Notes: generated by a model not told the origin, from the sequence alone. A DNA stretch of 64,000 nt from Stenomitos frigidus ULC18 (GCF_003003795.1 NZ_PVWK01000017.1:1-64000); one strand, 5' to 3'; positions 28,391 to 39,020 are shown, numbered from the stretch's first letter. Program-made: numbers and translations.

Positions 28391-30202
28391 ATGCGCGACT
28401 TTCTGAAAAACACCCTCGCTACTGTACTGGGCTTATTGATCTTTCTGGGTCTGAGCATCAGTGGGCTTCTAACGATCATTATTGCGATCGCGGCACGCGA
28501 CACGGGCCCTCAAGTCAAAGACAAGTCGGTGCTAGTGTTTGATCTAGGCACAAACATCACTGATGCAAAGCGCAGCAATAGCTCTAGTCAGGCATTGGGG
28601 GATGCTCTGTCTGGCAATCCGGGTAACGACACGATCAGTCTCCGCTCGGTGCTCGATGCCATCAAAGAGGCAACCCGCGATCCCAAAATTGTCGGCATTT
28701 ATCTGCATGGAGACGAAGAAAGTGCAGGTGGCGCTGGCTTTGCCACCCTTAAAGAAGTGCGGGAGGCCTTGCAACGCTTTCGAGACTCTGGCAAAAAAAT
28801 CATCGCGTATGACATTGCTTGGCGCGAGCGAGAATACTACCTGGGGTCGGTTGCGAACACGATCATCCTCAATCCCATTGGTTCTTTTGATCTCAACGGA
28901 CTGAGTTCCGAAACGATGTTTTACGCGGGTGCGCTGAAAAAATTTGGCATCGGTGTGCAGGTGACACGCGTTGGCAAATACAAGTCAGCTGTAGAGCCCT
29001 TTTTGCTCACGAAGCGCAGTCCCGAAAGCCGCGAGCAAACCCAGCAATTGCTCAACGACTTATGGGCTGAGTTTCTCGCGACCGCAGGCAAAGACCGCAA
29101 ACTCACGGTACCGCAGCTGCAAAGCATCGCTGATGCTCAGGGCACTTTGATGGCGACGGATGCTCTCAAAAGCCGTTTGGTCGACAAGTTGGCGTACCTG
29201 GATGAAGTGGTTGCAGACTGGAAGCAGATCGCGGCTACCGATGGCAAAAACAAGTCGTTCCGGCAAATCAGCCTGAAAGCCTATGCCAAAGTTGCCGAAG
29301 ACAAAATTGAACGAGGCGCTAAAAATCAGATTGCTGTTGTGTATGCCGAAGGCAACATTGTTAGCGGTCAGGGTGGTGCAGGCGATGTGGGTGGCGATCG
29401 CCTGGCCAAACAACTGCGCCAACTGCGGCAAGATAACGATGTGAAAGCAGTGGTTCTGCGGGTCAATAGCCCTGGTGGCAGCGTGACGGCATCAGAGGTA
29501 ATCCAGCGGGAAGTCATTCTGACTCGTAAAGCAAAGCCGTTGGTTGTTTCGATGGGTTCTGTTGCGGCATCAGGCGGTTACTGGATCTCGACCTACAGCG
29601 ATCGTATTTTTGCGGAGCCCAACACCATTACAGGGTCGATCGGCGTGTTCGGTATTCAGCCCAATTTTCAAGCGATCGCCAATGCCAATGGCATTACCTG
29701 GGATGCGGTCAAAACTGGACGCTACGCTGATAGTCAAACCACATCTCGACCCAAGAACCCACAAGAACTGGCAATCCTGCAAAAATCAGTCGATCAAATC
29801 TACGACCAGTTCCTCACCAAAGTGGCCGACTCCCGCAAGCTGACTAAAACCAAAGTGGCTGAAATCGCTCAAGGTCGGGTATGGTCGGGTCTCAAAGCCA
29901 AACAGCTGGGCTTGGTGGATGAATTAGGTGGCATTGAAGCAGCCATCCAGGATGCGGCTAAACGCGCCAAACTGGGCAGCAATTGGCAAATTGAAGAATA
30001 TCCCAAGACCCGTAGCTTTCCAGAACGATTCTTCGAGCAATTGGGGAATGATGCGGCGGCTCAGATGGCTCAGAGCCATTCATCCCGCGACCCGCTCACT
30101 GTTCAAGTCGAAAAACTGCAGACAGATTTAGCGGCACTCAAAGCGATGAACGATCCGCTTGGAGTCTACGTCCGCCTCCCCTTCAACTTTAGGATCGATT
30201 GA
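28391..30202 (+). CDS. sppA: Signal peptide peptidase SppA, 67K type
   Basis: A 603-residue membrane-anchored serine protease that digests cleaved signal peptides; cyanobacterial SppA is a thylakoid enzyme also linked to phycobilisome or light acclimation. N-terminal helix at about 12-34; two tandem SppA domains. The Ser/Lys dyad is split between halves: Lys198 in VGKYKSAVEPF and Ser394 in MGSVAASGGYW. Other conserved blocks are LRVNSPGGSV and ITGSIGVFG. ATG start 13 nt after a weak purine tract. Confidence 0.95.
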   Translation: MRDFLKNTLATVLGLLIFLGLSISGLLTIIIAIAARDTGPQVKDKSVLVFDLGTNITDAKRSNSSSQALGDALSGNPGNDTISLRSVLDAIKEATRDPKIVGIYLHGDEESAGGAGFATLKEVREALQRFRDSGKKIIAYDIAWREREYYLGSVANTIILNPIGSFDLNGLSSETMFYAGALKKFGIGVQVTRVGKYKSAVEPFLLTKRSPESREQTQQLLNDLWAEFLATAGKDRKLTVPQLQSIADAQGTLMATDALKSRLVDKLAYLDEVVADWKQIAATDGKNKSFRQISLKAYAKVAEDKIERGAKNQIAVVYAEGNIVSGQGGAGDVGGDRLAKQLRQLRQDNDVKAVVLRVNSPGGSVTASEVIQREVILTRKAKPLVVSMGSVAASGGYWISTYSDRIFAEPNTITGSIGVFGIQPNFQAIANANGITWDAVKTGRYADSQTTSRPKNPQELAILQKSVDQIYDQFLTKVADSRKLTKTKVAEIAQGRVWSGLKAKQLGLVDELGGIEAAIQDAAKRAKLGSNWQIEEYPKTRSFPERFFEQLGNDAAAQMAQSHSSRDPLTVQVEKLQTDLAALKAMNDPLGVYVRLPFNFRID

Positions 30203-30236
30203 TCGAGACCGAGTGATGGTTTATCACTGTCCCATT

Positions 30237-30268
30237 CTGTAGGGACGTTACATGTAACGTCCCTACAG
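30237..30268. repeat. Perfect 32-bp palindrome
   Basis: CTGTAGGGACGTTACA followed directly by its exact reverse complement, with no loop. It lies 35 bp after sppA, so it could act as a transcript-end hairpin, but there is no T-run. Diverged relatives are at 23667-23695 and 40366-40415. Confidence 0.9.
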
Positions 30269-30324
30269 TCGAAATAATTATGCGCCGACTCGATGGTTGA
30301 TGAGCTAAACTAGGCAAGAACGCT

Positions 30325-30400
30325 GCAGGGAATCCCTGCGGTTGTTCCTGGCTTCGTGAAGTTTTAACTTCGTGGGAAGTGGGTTACGCCCACTTTTTTT
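30325..30400 (+). promoter_or_regulatory. rimP leader: hairpins ending in a terminator-like stem
   Basis: Three possible hairpins in tandem ahead of rimP: GCAGGGA/TCCCTGC (30325-30339), an AACTTCGTG-containing stem near 30355-30375, and AAGTGGG-TTACG-CCCACTT followed by T7 (30377-30400), a good intrinsic terminator. It lies directly before the rimP start, as a terminator-like stem does ahead of rimP in many bacteria. It may attenuate the operon or end sppA transcription. Confidence 0.6.
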
Positions 30401-30410
30401 ATTGGTACTC

Positions 30411-30881
30411 ATGGTTCATCCGGTCATTCCACAAATCATTGCTCTGGCTCATCCACTGGCAGGTTCTCTCGGTTTACAGGTCGTTGGGGCTGTTTTTCAC
30501 ACCCACCAAGATCCTCCTGTTTTGCGCATTGACATCTGCCACCCTGAGCGAGACATCAGCCTGGGAGATTGTGAACAAATGAGTCGAGCACTAGAGACAG
30601 CGCTTGATACTACAGAGCTTCTTCCTGAAGCCTATGTGCTAGAGGTCTCTAGCCCTGGCATTTCTCGCCTCTTGACGACCGATCGCGAATTTATTTCTTT
30701 CAAAGGCTTCCCTGTCATTGTGACCACTGCTGAACCACATGCAGGGCAGCAAGAATGGACAGGGCAGTTAATTCGTCGGGATGAGGGCACCGTTCACATT
30801 AACCAAAAAGGCCGGGCGATCGCCATCCCTCGTACACTGGTAGCCAAGGTTCAATTAACTGATGGCGATGAACCGGATTAG
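30411..30881 (+). CDS. rimP: Ribosome maturation factor RimP
   Basis: Assists 30S subunit assembly. The 156-residue product starts MVHPVIPQIIALAHPLAGSL, a typical RimP N-terminus, with EVSSPGISRLLTTDREFISF as the diagnostic signature. The ATG at 30411, right after the T-run of the leader, is preferred over an in-frame codon 39 nt upstream that falls inside the leader hairpins. First gene of the conserved rimP-nusA-ylxR-infB order. Confidence 0.96.
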   Translation: MVHPVIPQIIALAHPLAGSLGLQVVGAVFHTHQDPPVLRIDICHPERDISLGDCEQMSRALETALDTTELLPEAYVLEVSSPGISRLLTTDREFISFKGFPVIVTTAEPHAGQQEWTGQLIRRDEGTVHINQKGRAIAIPRTLVAKVQLTDGDEPD

Positions 30882-31008
30882 CAGCTAACGCTTCAGAGCC
30901 TAAGTGCATCTCAAGCCGCAGGCTCTTAGTCTCTCCCCACCGATCCCGTTGCAACGGCCGTCCTTATCGCTTCATCCTTTCCCCTTCACACTTACGGAGA
31001 CTTTCCAA

Positions 31009-32379
31009 ATGTCAATGGTCACTCTGCCCGGACTCAGAGACATGATTGATAGCATCAGCCGGGAGCGAAATCTGCCCAAGCTGGCAGTACAGGCAGCGCT
31101 GCGAGAAGCCTTGCTTAAGGGTTATGAGCGTTACCGACGGACTCAGCGGATCGACAATCCCAACTTTGACGAAGAATACTTCGCCAACTTTGAAGTGGAA
31201 CTGGACGTGGAAGAAGAAGGGTTTCGAGTGCTGGCAGCGAAGACGATCGTTGAAGACGTTGAAAATTCTGATCATCAAATTGCGCTTCAAGAAGTGCAGG
31301 AAGTGGCCGCTGAAGCTCAACCTGGAGACACCGTCGTACTCGACGTAACGCCGGATCAGGGCGATTTTGGGCGGATGGCTGCCATTCAAACCAAGCAAGT
31401 TCTGGCTCAGAAACTACGCGACCAACAGCGCAAGCTGGTGCAAGAAGAGTTCCAGGATCTCGAAGGCACTGTCCTGCAAGCGAGGGTGCTACGTTTTGAG
31501 CGACAGTCCGTCATCATGGCTGTGAATAGCGGCTTTGGGCAACCAGAGGTCGAAGCGGAACTGTTGAAGCGCGACCAGCTTCCTAATGACAACTATCGAG
31601 CAAACGCAACGTTCAAGGTCTACCTGAAAAAGGTGTCTGAAGGTGCACATCGCGGCCCCCAACTGCTGGTTTCCAGAGCGGATGCTGGTTTGGTAGTCTA
31701 TCTCTTTGCCAACGAAGTCCCCGAAATTGAGGACGAAATTGTTCGCATTGTCGCTGTCGCTAGAGAAGCCAACCCACCGTCTCGCTTTGTGGGTCCACGC
31801 ACCAAGATTGCAGTTGATACGGTCGAGCGGGATGTTGATCCGGTCGGAGCTTGCATTGGAGCGAGAGGATCGCGGATTCAGGTCGTGGTCAACGAGCTCC
31901 GCGGTGAAAAGATTGATGTCATTCGCTGGTCGCCCGATCCCTCGACCTACATTTCCAATGCACTGAGTCCAGCCCGGGTTGATGAAGTTCGGCTAGTTGA
32001 CCCTGAAGGACGACAAACCCATGTGCTGGTGCCCGACGACCAGCTCAGTCTGGCGATCGGTAAAGAAGGACAGAATGTGCGACTGGCTGCCCGTCTTACT
32101 GGTTGGAAGATTGATATCAAGGATTCTGCAAAGTATGACTATGAAGCAGAGAACCAAAAGATTGCAGCCGCTCTAGAATCACGGCGTCGGTTCGAGCCTG
32201 TTGAATCTGACGAATACGATGATTATGAAGACGAAGACGAAGAGCAGGAGACTGCTGACGATACCTATATGGCTCCTCAAGCTGCCGTTGATGAGGCTTT
32301 TGCCGATGAAGAGCAGGCACCAGGTGCAACCGCCGATGGCTCTGGCGTTGAATCAGATGATGCGCTGAAGCGTCCCTAA
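31009..32379 (+). CDS. nusA: Transcription termination/antitermination factor NusA
   Basis: 456 aa from ATG 31009, preceded by GGAGA; the frame is open for 105 nt upstream but that part reads like leader. Domains: N-terminal RNA-polymerase-binding region (about 1-130), S1 (about 135-205), two KH domains with [19 protein letters not shown] and [20 protein letters not shown]. The C-terminal ~50 residues are strongly acidic ([14 protein letters not shown]). Modulates pausing, termination and transcription-translation coupling. Confidence 0.97.
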   Translation: MSMVTLPGLRDMIDSISRERNLPKLAVQAALREALLKGYERYRRTQRIDNPNFDEEYFANFEVELDVEEEGFRVLAAKTIVEDVENSDHQIALQEVQEVAAEAQPGDTVVLDVTPDQGDFGRMAAIQTKQVLAQKLRDQQRKLVQEEFQDLEGTVLQARVLRFERQSVIMAVNSGFGQPEVEAELLKRDQLPNDNYRANATFKVYLKKVSEGAHRGPQLLVSRADAGLVVYLFANEVPEIEDEIVRIVAVAREANPPSRFVGPRTKIAVDTVERDVDPVGACIGARGSRIQVVVNELRGEKIDVIRWSPDPSTYISNALSPARVDEVRLVDPEGRQTHVLVPDDQLSLAIGKEGQNVRLAARLTGWKIDIKDSAKYDYEAENQKIAAALESRRRFEPVESDEYDDYEDEDEEQETADDTYMAPQAAVDEAFADEEQAPGATADGSGVESDDALKRP

Positions 32380-32398
32380 GACGTTCGAAGGTTTGCTT

Positions 32399-32701
32399 AT
32401 GAAACCCAACTATCGACGCTGTATTAGCTGCCGCAAAGTTGCCCTAAAGCAGGAATTTTGGCGCCTTGTGCGGGTGTCGTCCACACAGGAGGGGTCTCCA
32501 TTGGTCGTTTTGGACAGTGGCATGGGTCGATCGGCCTATCTCTGTCCTCAAGCGGACTGCTTAAAGCTGGCACAAAAAAAAGATCGCTTAGCGCGGGCAC
32601 TCAAAGCGACAGTGTCTGAATCAGTGTATAAAACGCTGAGGCAGCGTCTATCTAGCCAACAGACGCTGCCTCAGCCACCCACAAACGCTCAACCAACGTG
32701 A
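32399..32701 (+). CDS. ylxR: YlxR family RNA-binding protein
   Basis: A 100-residue basic protein with the DUF448/YlxR signature RRCISCRKVALKQEFWRLVR and GRSAYLCPQADCLKLAQKK (CxxC plus GRSAYLC). It is nearly always encoded between nusA and infB and has been described as RNA-binding or RNase P-associated in some bacteria. The ATG at 32399, 19 bp after nusA, is preferred over a TTG six bases earlier. Confidence 0.94.
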   Translation: MKPNYRRCISCRKVALKQEFWRLVRVSSTQEGSPLVVLDSGMGRSAYLCPQADCLKLAQKKDRLARALKATVSESVYKTLRQRLSSQQTLPQPPTNAQPT

Positions 32702-33465
32702 ACCCCACGATCGACGGCTACAATATAGTTAAGTGTCCTGCGACCAGAACGATGTAGGATGAGTGCTTTGCAAGGAAAAAATAACTTTGCACGACTATTG
32801 CGTTCAAAATGGCCGGTATTGGCTAGACTAATAGCTGCGGTTCCAGACTTTTAGAGGGTGACTGTACACTTTGATTTGTTGCAAGCCAACGGTACTCCGC
32901 AAGCAGAGTACATCCGTGTTTTACGAGCGAACCACTGCAACCTTGCCCGGTTTCACTCATGCTCTCTGTCTTACCCTGCAGACAGGTTTTGCGAGCGAGC
33001 GCCTGTCTTGGGGGCAGGCCGCTGGCTTCTCTCAGCTCGTGGAGGCACAGAACCACTAGGGGACTGAAGCGACAATGGTCTCGATCGCAACCGAAGCACC
33101 ATCGATTTGAACCAATGTCGTTCCCGAAACGCTCAATTTTGTACGACGCCTTGAGGCCGTTTTGACCAAGGTAAGTTAGTGTGAGGATGTGAACCCACAC
33201 TGGCTTTAACCTTTGAAACCAGAAACCGAAATCAAGTCAGTGTCGTCACATTTGTGCAAAATTAGAAGAGGGAACTCTTTGCAAAACTTGGGCATCGCCC
33301 ATTAGTTTTTGAGACTGTTGTAATGAAAAGCTAGAGTCACCCCGACCGGAATCAGTAGGTCTTTAGTTCCCCGTGTGGAAATAAGTTCAATTTGAATCCA
33401 ATGTCGTTTTAGTCAAAGCAGCAGGCAATTATGTGAAAACAGGATAGGTAGCGAGGGCAGAGTGG
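32702..33465 (+). other. 764-bp gap between ylxR and infB
   Basis: Unusually long for this cluster, where infB normally follows ylxR closely. No domain-bearing frame was found on either strand (frames at 32823-33200 and 32858-33067 look random). A TACAATATAG sequence near 32719 could be a -10 element. The gap may hold a separate infB promoter or a long untranslated leader. Confidence 0.5.
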
Positions 33466-36400
33466 ATGAATAATGGCAAGGTCAGAATTTACGAGTTATC
33501 AAGGGAATTGAATTTGGACAATAAGGATTTATTAGCCGTTTGCGAGCAATTAAACATTTCAGTCAAGAGTCACAGCAGCACAATCACTGATTCTGAGGCT
33601 GAGCTCATTCGCACGGCTGCTGAAAAATATACCGCCAATCCTTCTTCTCCCCCTAAGTCTGCCCCATCTCGCAACGGGGCTCACTCCCAGGCGGCCGAGG
33701 TGAAGACGAAAACAGCTGCCCCGGTCCAGAAGAAGCAGCAGATTCTTGAAATCCGTAAGCCAATCATTCGTCAAGCACCCAGCCCAGAGCCTCTTAATCC
33801 TCCTAAGCCGACGGCACCTCAGCCCACTGCGTCTGAGACGCCAGCAAATCCTGCGCCAAAGCCGTCAGCACCGAGTCGCCCGGCTCATCCTACTGCTGCT
33901 ACCACACCAGTAGAGTCGCTAGTGAGCTCTGAGCTTCCTAAGGCAGAAGCAGCCCCCCTCGCTGACGAGCAACCACCCACCGTTAAGGCACCGGACAGCA
34001 TTCACGAAGACCCTGTGACGCCTCCGGCTGCTCGTGTTGACGATCACGATCTTTCTAAACGCGATCTTACCAAAGGGGTAGCGGAGAGCCAACCTGAGCT
34101 TTCGGTGCCACCAGCGCGGCCCAGCACCTCGGCCAATACCCCGCGGGTCAACCTGGCGAATCGTCCCTTGTTAAAGCGTTCCCGTTCGGAACAAGCACCT
34201 CAGGTTGTTAGTGGCGAATTTGAAGAGCCAGCTATAGAGCCCAGTGCCATAACTGAGCGCGATTCAACCTTTAAACCACCATCGAAACCCACTCCGGCTA
34301 ACCGAGCACCGGGACCTGTTAAACCTGGTGAGCCGCGTCCGGCAGCGCCCCGACCACAAACGATCGTGGAGTTACGCCGCCCGCCTCGTCCTGTGCGCCC
34401 TACTGAAGGTGCCGCTATTGAAGGGTCGCGAACAGAAGGCGTTGTTCTCCGTGGAAATCGCCCGAGTGCGCCATCAGCTGGGGCTGCTGCTCCGGGTGGG
34501 GTGGTTTCTCCGGATGTACAGCTTCAAACACGACCAACGCTGCCTCGTACTAAAAAGGCTAAAAGCTGGCAGGAGGAAGAAGAGGAAGGGCGCGAAGCCG
34601 AGAAAGCCGCTAAGGTTGCTGGGAAGACAAAGCGCCGGACTCAGGTAGCGGTAGACGAAGACGAAGATGATATCGATAATCTTCTGAACAAGGATGGCGA
34701 TGCTGCAACGCCAATCAGCCTCTCGTTGGTGCGCCCTGCGAAGCCGAAATCCGCTCGTACGGCTCAGGTAAAACCACCCGCAGCAGCGCCAAGAGCGAAG
34801 AAAACCTCTAGCCCACGCGATCGGCGCGATCGTCGTGAACAAGAGGTCAAGGTCGAAAAGCCGGAGAAGATTACTCTACATGGCGGTTTGACCGTGCAAG
34901 AGCTGTCCTCCATCATGGCGATACCTGATACCGATATCATCCGCACCTTGTTCATGAAAGGCATTGCGGCGACGGTCACTCAGACGCTTGACATTGCGAC
35001 CGCTACGATGGTGGCGCAAGAGCTGGGCGTCGAAGTGGAGACCGGACAGCGCGAAGCCGAGGCGAAGAAAGTCACTGAAATGCTGGATGCGGGTGATCTG
35101 GAAAAGCTCCAGCGCCGTCCGCCAGTGGTTACAATCATGGGCCACGTCGATCACGGAAAAACAACGTTGCTGGACTCGATCCGCAAAACCAAGGTGGCTC
35201 AAGGCGAAGCAGGTGGCATCACACAGCATATTGGTGCCTATCACGTCGATGTCGAGCACGAAGGCAAGATGCAACAAGTTGTCTTCCTGGATACGCCTGG
35301 ACACGAAGCCTTTACCGCTATGCGGGCACGGGGTGCACGGGTGACCGACATTGCCGTGCTGGTGGTTGCTGCTGATGATGGGGTGCGTCCACAGACGATC
35401 GAGGCAATCAGCCATGCTAAAGCTGCAGAAGTGCCCATCGTAGTTGCCATCAATAAGGTGGATAAGGAAGAAGCCCAACCCGATCGCGTGAAGCAAGAGC
35501 TCACTGAGTACGGTTTAGTCCCAGAAGAATGGGGCGGCGATACTGTGATGGTGGCTGTTAGCGCAATTTCGGGCGAGAACCTGGATACCCTACTGGAAAT
35601 GATTCTGCTAGTTGCTGAAGTGGAAGACCTTTACGCCAACCCCGATCGCTCTGCGAGAGGAACGGTCATTGAGGCTCACCTCGATAAGGCGAAGGGGCCG
35701 GTTGCGACCCTGCTGATTCAAAACGGCACTTTGCGCGTTGGCGATACTCTGGTGGCTGGTTCAGCGCTGGGTAAAGTACGAGCGATGGTGGACGATCGCG
35801 GTCAGCGTGTGAAGCAAGCCGATCCATCCTTTGCGGTTGAAGTCCTCGGCTTGGGTGATGTCCCCGCTGCTGGTGACGACTTCCAAGTCTTTGAGGATGA
35901 GAAAGAAGCCCGTTCTGTCGCGTCTGACAAAACGGATGAACAGCGTCAGTCTCGCCTCTTACAAGCAATGTCTTCACGCCGCGTTAGTTTGAACACCCTC
36001 TCGGCACGGGCTCAAGAAGGCGAACTCAAGGAGCTGAATTTGGTTCTGAAAGCGGACGTGCAGGGTTCTGTAGAAGCGCTCTTGGGTGCATTGAAGCAGT
36101 TACCTCAAAATGAAGTGCAGGTGCGGGTGCTGTATGCGGCTCCGGGTGAAATCAGCGAAACTGATGTGGATCTGGCAGCGGCCAGTGATGCGGTCATGAT
36201 TGGCTTTAACACCACGCTGGCAACAGGTGCCCGTCAAGCCGCCGATCGCGCTGGAGTCGATGTACGTGAGTACAACATCATCTACAACTTGCTGGACGAC
36301 ATCCAGGCAGCGATGGAAGGTCTGCTTGAGCCCGAACTGATCGAGGAAGCGCTCGGTCAGGCTGAGGTACGTGCCGTCTTCCCAGTCGGACGCGGTGCGG

Positions 36401-36648
36401 TTGCAGGTTGTTATGTACAGTCTGGCAAGCTGGTTCGTAACTGTAAGGTGCGGATTCGTCGCGGTAGCGAAATTGTCTACGAAGGCAATCTGGATTCACT
36501 GAAGCGGATGAAAGAAGATGCGCGTGAAGTGAACTTTGGCTACGAGTGCGGCATCGGCATTGATAGTTTCAACGGTTGGAAAGAAAGCGACGTCATTGAG
36601 GCGTATCGCATGATCACCAAACGACGGACGCTCTCACCTAACAAATAG
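33466..36648 (+). CDS. infB: Translation initiation factor IF-2
   Basis: A 1060-residue GTPase that delivers fMet-tRNA to the 30S initiation complex and promotes subunit joining. [20 protein letters not shown] starts the usual IF2-N domain. A long Pro/Ala/Lys-rich, low-complexity region (about 60-460) follows, as in other cyanobacteria. The G domain has GHVDHGKTT (559-567), DTPGHEAF and NKVDK; then domains II, III and IV with [21 protein letters not shown] start. Confidence 0.97.
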   Translation: MNNGKVRIYELSRELNLDNKDLLAVCEQLNISVKSHSSTITDSEAELIRTAAEKYTANPSSPPKSAPSRNGAHSQAAEVKTKTAAPVQKKQQILEIRKPIIRQAPSPEPLNPPKPTAPQPTASETPANPAPKPSAPSRPAHPTAATTPVESLVSSELPKAEAAPLADEQPPTVKAPDSIHEDPVTPPAARVDDHDLSKRDLTKGVAESQPELSVPPARPSTSANTPRVNLANRPLLKRSRSEQAPQVVSGEFEEPAIEPSAITERDSTFKPPSKPTPANRAPGPVKPGEPRPAAPRPQTIVELRRPPRPVRPTEGAAIEGSRTEGVVLRGNRPSAPSAGAAAPGGVVSPDVQLQTRPTLPRTKKAKSWQEEEEEGREAEKAAKVAGKTKRRTQVAVDEDEDDIDNLLNKDGDAATPISLSLVRPAKPKSARTAQVKPPAAAPRAKKTSSPRDRRDRREQEVKVEKPEKITLHGGLTVQELSSIMAIPDTDIIRTLFMKGIAATVTQTLDIATATMVAQELGVEVETGQREAEAKKVTEMLDAGDLEKLQRRPPVVTIMGHVDHGKTTLLDSIRKTKVAQGEAGGITQHIGAYHVDVEHEGKMQQVVFLDTPGHEAFTAMRARGARVTDIAVLVVAADDGVRPQTIEAISHAKAAEVPIVVAINKVDKEEAQPDRVKQELTEYGLVPEEWGGDTVMVAVSAISGENLDTLLEMILLVAEVEDLYANPDRSARGTVIEAHLDKAKGPVATLLIQNGTLRVGDTLVAGSALGKVRAMVDDRGQRVKQADPSFAVEVLGLGDVPAAGDDFQVFEDEKEARSVASDKTDEQRQSRLLQAMSSRRVSLNTLSARAQEGELKELNLVLKADVQGSVEALLGALKQLPQNEVQVRVLYAAPGEISETDVDLAAASDAVMIGFNTTLATGARQAADRAGVDVREYNIIYNLLDDIQAAMEGLLEPELIEEALGQAEVRAVFPVGRGAVAGCYVQSGKLVRNCKVRIRRGSEIVYEGNLDSLKRMKEDAREVNFGYECGIGIDSFNGWKESDVIEAYRMITKRRTLSPNK

Positions 36649-36678
36649 CTTGTGCTTAGGCAACACCGTTCTTAAGCA

Positions 36679-36709
36679 AAGCGGGTAACCCTGAGGCTAC
36701 CCGCTTTTT
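36679..36709 (+). terminator. Intrinsic terminator of the infB operon
   Basis: AAGCGGGTA pairs with TACCCGCTT around a 10-nt loop, followed by further T residues, 31 nt beyond the infB stop. Only 18 bp from the 3' end of the convergent CPBP gene. Confidence 0.9.
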
Positions 36710-36726
36710 GTGAGCCTAAATGATTT

Positions 36727-37233
36727 CTAACCTTGAAATTTCTCTAACCCTCCAAAGCAAAGCAACCATGCAACCACAATCAACCAATGGATTGCGATCG
36801 GTGTCCAGACAGAACCACTTTTTAGATAGGATATTGTGCAAATGATGCCTAGTAAACCTGCCCCACTTAGAAAGGCAGGCGTTCTAAAAAAAGGTGGTAC
36901 GAATGGATGCAAGTGGTAACCCACAAATAAACACCAACTGAGGCTGCTAAGCAACCAGCGCTTTGAGAGTAAGATTGCTTCTGTGGAATGGGGTAGCAGT
37001 AGCGCTCGAAAGCCACATTCCTCAAGCAACGCTGGCATGAAAAATGCTCCTACAGCCACACTCACAATGGTTTGCCAGGAGGTCTGCACATCAATGTTGA
37101 GAAACCCTAATGTGAAACCGATCGGCAGATAAATGAGTGCAAAGATGAGCAGTAGCACCACTGCTTGCAACCAATCCTTTGCCGTTGGCACGGTAGAAAA
37201 CGCAAGGATGACGCGACGGAAGAGGCTTTGCAC
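36727..37233 (-). CDS. CPBP family intramembrane metalloprotease
   Basis: 168 residues with about four membrane segments (22-44, 55-70, 97-110 and 123-160). Motifs: EExxxR as EECGFR (Glu71, Glu72, Arg76), a His in VGYHLHP (His107/109) and His149 in IAIHW, the usual CAAX-protease/bacteriocin-processing (CPBP) set. All metal-binding positions are present. Substrate unknown. GTG start at 37233. Expression is presumably independent of sodB, from which it is separated by ~400 bp. Confidence 0.85.
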   Translation of the reverse strand: MQSLFRRVILAFSTVPTAKDWLQAVVLLLIFALIYLPIGFTLGFLNIDVQTSWQTIVSVAVGAFFMPALLEECGFRALLLPHSTEAILLSKRWLLSSLSWCLFVGYHLHPFVPPFFRTPAFLSGAGLLGIICTISYLKSGSVWTPIAIHWLIVVAWLLCFGGLEKFQG

Positions 37234-37640
37234 TGAGAAAAATCAGCCTTACAGGAAGTGTGAGATTCCTAACCAGTTTAGCAAGGGTGCTGAGGTGAAA
37301 CGAATAAAGCACTTCGATGCGATACAAAACGGTTGTTTTTAATTGACGGGCAAACGCCCTAAAAGACTGATTGCCTTGTTGTTACCCCGCCTGTGATTAG
37401 AACGCTGGGTAACGGCATCAAACCCGTTCGTTGGAACGGATTTTAATTGTAAGACCCTCGCAGTCCTCTGAAGAGGACTTTCTTTTGTGAGCCCGCACGT
37501 TCAGTGCAGGGCGGGACTGGCAATCGCTGCAAGATTTGTGGTCAACTAGCGGTTGTTTCTCCTAACTTCTACGATCGCCCAGTAAAAAACAGCCACACAA
37601 GTTGCGTGGCTGTTTTTAAGACGCTAAGTTAACGATCGAA
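37234..37640. other. 407-bp intergenic region with hairpin chain
   Basis: No gene. Three hairpins in a row: CCGTTC/GAACGG (37424-37439), AGTCCTC-TGAA-GAGGACT plus T-rich tail (37462-37486) and GCCCGCAC/GTGCAGGGC with one bulge (37491-37512), then the sodB terminator (37583-37617). The chain resembles the ends of IS200/IS605-type elements, but no transposase is present. Confidence 0.55.
37583..37617 (-). terminator. Terminator of sodB
   Basis: AAAAACAGCCAC and GTGGCTGTTTTT form a 12-bp stem with an 8-nt loop; A-run and T-run on both sides make it potentially bidirectional. It lies 24 bp beyond the sodB stop codon. Confidence 0.88.
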
Positions 37641-38243
37641 CTAATAAGCCGCTAAATTCTCAGCCGCAAAGTCCCAGTTCACCAAATTATCAAGATAGTT
37701 CTTGATAAACGCAGGGCGAGCATTACGGAAATCGATATAGTAAGCATGTTCCCAAACATCAAGCGTCAGAAGCGCTTTTTGTCCATGCGCCAATGGGTTT
37801 TCGGCATTCGGCGTTTTGGTGACTTTCAACGTACCGCCGTCATCGATCAGCCAGGCCCAACCGCTGCCGAATTGGGTCGTTGCAGCCGCCGTAAACTCTT
37901 CCTTGAACTTATCGAAGCTGCCAAACGAGGCATCGATTTGCTTAGCCAGCGTACCGCTGGGTGAACCACCACCAGAGGGTGCAAGGCTATTCCAGAAGAA
38001 GGTATGGTTCCAGACTTGAGCGGCGTTATTAAAGATGCCCGCTTTAGAAGAATCCTTGAAGGAGATTTTGATCACTTCTTCAAGCGATTTGTCATCTAAT
38101 TCAGTGCCTGCAACCAATTTATTTAAGTTGTCTACATACGCCTTATGGTGCTTGCCGTAGTGGTACTCAAAGGTCTCAGCCTTCATACCATGTGATTCTA
38201 GGGCGTTAAAGTCGTAGGGGAGGGGGGACTGTTCGAATGCCAT
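37641..38243 (-). CDS. sodB: Iron superoxide dismutase
   Basis: Converts superoxide to O2 and H2O2 in the cytosol. The 200-residue protein keeps all four metal ligands: His28 (FEYHYGKHH), His80 (QVWNHTFFW), Asp162 and His166 (LDVWEHAYYIDF). The active-site Gln in AAQVWNH, rather than in the C-terminal half, is the iron-type arrangement. Full length, ATG start, own terminator. Other SOD genes are not in this window. Confidence 0.95.
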   Translation of the reverse strand: MAFEQSPLPYDFNALESHGMKAETFEYHYGKHHKAYVDNLNKLVAGTELDDKSLEEVIKISFKDSSKAGIFNNAAQVWNHTFFWNSLAPSGGGSPSGTLAKQIDASFGSFDKFKEEFTAAATTQFGSGWAWLIDDGGTLKVTKTPNAENPLAHGQKALLTLDVWEHAYYIDFRNARPAFIKNYLDNLVNWDFAAENLAAY

Positions 38244-39020
38244 TGTGTTCTTCTCTCTATCTAAATCTGCATTGAGGTTGAAAGCTTACCGGCAAGGTTT
38301 AAACTTGCGTTTTTGCTCTGGCGTTTTTGCCCTGTGCAATCTCTGCGCTTGCAATTTTTGCGCTTGCGATCGTGTCATCTCTATCAACCACAAGAGTCTG
38401 AGAGACCTATGGGAACAGAGCTTGACGCTCAAATTCTATCGCATAAGCATGAGTTAAATCAGACTCTCCTGATCCTTCTCAGGGCAGAGATTTATACCAT
38501 TACACTGTCTTGAATAGTTTGATCATCCCGCTACCGTTACCAGGTATTCAGCCATACTACCAATTGCTGACTTTAGGATTAAATCCACGATCCTTAGACG
38601 TTGTGAACCGATCAACTCTCGGCAGCCAGTCATGCTTTGTAAGCGTAAGCTTGGCTACTGAGTGAATCCACGAGCTTTTTGATCAATGTTTTGATCAATG
38701 TGTAATGCGGTGAGGCTAAAAGGTTCAGCGATCGTGCTTGTTACATACTCAAGCACACGATCGCCATACTCGCATGAATGACTCTCCTCACAGATTTTTT
38801 ACTACAGGCGTAAAATCTCACAACGCTCCCGCCAGGACATATGTCAGGGAACGATAACTTTTAAGTTATTGCAGAAGTGCTCTTAAGCGCCCAATAACCT
38901 AACAAATAAGGATCGTAGGCAACAAGAGTGAGTAAAGCAACCGCAAGATGCCGCTAGGTAGCGACAAGGTTCTCTATAATTTTGGTAAAGGCAGAGACAT
39001 TTCGTCCTGAACTGTAACTA
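38244..39020. other. 777-bp intergenic region
   Basis: No credible gene on either strand. It holds the sodB promoter (minus strand, distal end) and the M16 gene leader. A 14-base sequence AATCCACGATCCTT (38582-38595) recurs at 46534-46547. Two GATCAATG-type copies (38680-38700) are a small tandem duplication. No riboswitch was recognised. Confidence 0.5.

Noticed and set aside
32823-33200. Gene in the ylxR-infB gap
   Set aside because: Frames on both strands have random-looking composition and no start signal; not supported.
37424-37512. Group II intron domain V
   Set aside because: A GCACGTTCAGTGC stem was suggestive, but the conserved AGC triad and bulge are absent and no reverse transcriptase is present.
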